Assembly (NCBI GenBank): GCA_013002625.1
Contig: JABDJE010000085.1
Location: 1 to 25,204, forward strand
Direction of reading: 5' to 3'
DNA length: 25,204 bases
Source of the DNA: Saprospiraceae bacterium
Lineage (GTDB): Bacteria; Bacteroidota; Bacteroidia; Chitinophagales; Saprospiraceae
Positions 24,299-25,204 of this stretch are shown here, piece after piece. Position 1 is the stretch's first letter; the number at the start of each line of letters is the position of its first letter. The notes under the pieces were generated by a model. That model was not told the DNA's origin and did not search any database. It saw only the letters and a program-made list of their open reading frames with translations. Both the position numbers and the translations under genes were made by a program.

Positions 24299-25138
24299 AT
24301 GAATAAAATCGTCTATGAAATAGTAAAGTCTTTTTACAGTAATTACCTGAATACAGCGGCTCTCATTTCACCAAAGTTTGCGGCACGTCAAGCCTTCAAG
24401 CTATTTAAAACACCGCGCGCCAGAAAGCTTACAGCTTCTGAGATTAAATATCTCAAAAGCGCTCAAATTGACAATATTCAGGTAAAAGAACACACCATCG
24501 CTGTTTACCATTGGAAGGGAACAGGTCCCTCTATCCTACTGGTTCACGGCTGGGAGTCAAACAGTGCACGATGGCGCCTGTTTATTAAGATGTTGCAAGA
24601 TTTGGACTATAATATTTACGCCTTGGATGCACCAGCCCACGGCATGTCTACGGGCAAATATTTTACACCCCTGGAGTATGCTGAGGCCATAGACCTTGTA
24701 GTAAGAAAGTTTAAAATTCAGAAGATATTGGCCCATTCGGTGGGAGCCTACGCTACCATTATTTATGCCAGCATGATGCATCCGCCTGAAAACTTGGATT
24801 ACTTAATTCTCAAAGCTCCTACTGGCAGTTTTAGACGTACAACTGAAACATACTTTGACTTGTTAAACTTCAATTTAAGACTGCGAAAAGCTTATGTTGC
24901 ACTCATTGAATCCAGCTATGATAAAACGATTGCAGATTTTGCCAGCTTCAATTTGATCAAAAATGTTGATATTCCTGGCATATTGATTCACGACAAAACG
25001 GACCGTGTACTTCCAATTGAAGACAGCCACCTTATTGATCGTGCCTGGACCAATGGGAAATTCATTATCACAGAGCACTTCGGGCATAGAATGAATCAGA
25101 AAGGGGTGATCCGGTTGATTCGTGACTTAATGACTTAA
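24299..25138 (+). CDS. Alpha/beta hydrolase family protein
   Basis: The 279-residue protein has the alpha/beta hydrolase fold. The oxyanion-hole strand is LLVHGWESNSARW (about 80-92). The nucleophile elbow is AHSVGAYA with Ser147 (an A replaces the usual first G of GxSxG). The acid is Asp235 in HDKTDRVLP and the base His263 in EHFGHRM. A lid-like segment (about 175-215) and a basic N-terminal helix of about 45 residues flank the core. No signal peptide is visible, so it is likely cytoplasmic or membrane-associated. An esterase or acyl-hydrolase role is inferred; the substrate is unknown. The last four codons (D-L-M-T) and the TAA stop are built from the 8-bp repeat that follows, so the true C-terminus may have been altered by it. 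Confidence 0.88.
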   Translation: MNKIVYEIVKSFYSNYLNTAALISPKFAARQAFKLFKTPRARKLTASEIKYLKSAQIDNIQVKEHTIAVYHWKGTGPSILLVHGWESNSARWRLFIKMLQDLDYNIYALDAPAHGMSTGKYFTPLEYAEAIDLVVRKFKIQKILAHSVGAYATIIYASMMHPPENLDYLILKAPTGSFRRTTETYFDLLNFNLRLRKAYVALIESSYDKTIADFASFNLIKNVDIPGILIHDKTDRVLPIEDSHLIDRAWTNGKFIITEHFGHRMNQKGVIRLIRDLMT

Positions 25139-25204
25139 TGACTTAATGACTTAATGACTTAATGACTTAATGACTTAATGACTTAATGACTTAATGACTT
25201 AATG
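25123..25204 (+). repeat. 8-bp tandem repeat array, at least ten copies, running off the window edge
   Basis: TGACTTAA is repeated perfectly ten times from 25123 to 25202, followed by TG of another copy. No unit differs. The array begins inside the end of the alpha/beta hydrolase gene and supplies its stop codon. Because 8 is not a multiple of 3, every frame is stopped within the array. The full length is unknown as the window ends in it. It could be a hypermutable microsatellite, a protein-binding array, or a point where assembly stopped. Confidence 0.95.

Noticed and set aside
25123..25204. Terminal repeats as a CRISPR array
   Set aside because: The units are 8 bp, directly adjacent and without unique spacers, and no cas gene is in the window.
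1..25204. tRNA, rRNA, insertion sequences, toxin-antitoxin or restriction genes
   Set aside because: I looked through the gaps on both strands and saw no cloverleaf-like sequence, transposase, terminal inverted repeat pair or known defence motif.

Overview
The window looks like chromosomal DNA from a member of the Bacteroidota. The evidence is the Bacteroidota-type dcw order without murF, start sites lacking strong Shine-Dalgarno sequences, several TAnnTTTG motifs just upstream of genes, a PASTA-containing FtsI, a DUF1573 protein and an E1 alpha/beta fusion dehydrogenase. A saprospirian or chitinophagian relative is my guess, but the sequence alone does not fix the class. The window ends inside a simple 8-bp repeat, so the right edge may be a contig end.

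Positions 1-10848 (minus strand) hold the first ten genes of the division and cell wall cluster, read from high to low coordinates: mraZ, rsmH, ftsL-like, ftsI, murE, mraY, murD, ftsW, murG and murC (cut by the left edge). A probable promoter and three MraZ boxes with 10-bp spacing lie ahead of mraZ. Most junctions overlap or are a few bases long. The clear exception is the 121-bp murE-mraY gap, which holds a terminator-like hairpin with a T tract. Together the genes make UDP-MurNAc-peptides, lipid I and lipid II, and supply septal glycosyltransferase, transpeptidase and scaffold functions. MurE carries the meso-diaminopimelate signature.

Positions 10849-11094 are an AT-rich spacer rich in inverted repeats. 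Positions 11095-16041 (minus strand) carry a two-domain alpha/beta 2-oxoacid dehydrogenase E1, a DPM1-like GT2 glycosyltransferase, and a secreted protein with YadA-head-like repeats and a self-processing S74 chaperone domain.

Positions 16202-21965 (plus strand) carry a secreted DUF1573 protein with a strong terminator, then a compact yaaA / penicillin-acylase-family / small membrane protein operon, then a DUF547 protein with a probable beta-barrel C-terminus.

Positions 21966-25204 hold a voltage-gated-type potassium channel with a C-terminal zinc ribbon, preceded by a leader containing an 83-nt hairpin and a T-rich tract. A convergent HAD phosphatase / DoxX-like pair follows on the minus strand, then an alpha/beta hydrolase whose stop codon lies inside the terminal 8-bp tandem array.

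Most of the window is ordinary housekeeping sequence, and I found no clear new defence or mobile system. The best leads are the two hairpin/T-tract leaders (before mraY and before the channel), the channel-zinc ribbon architecture, the DUF547-barrel architecture, the S74/YadA-like exported protein and the terminal repeat.
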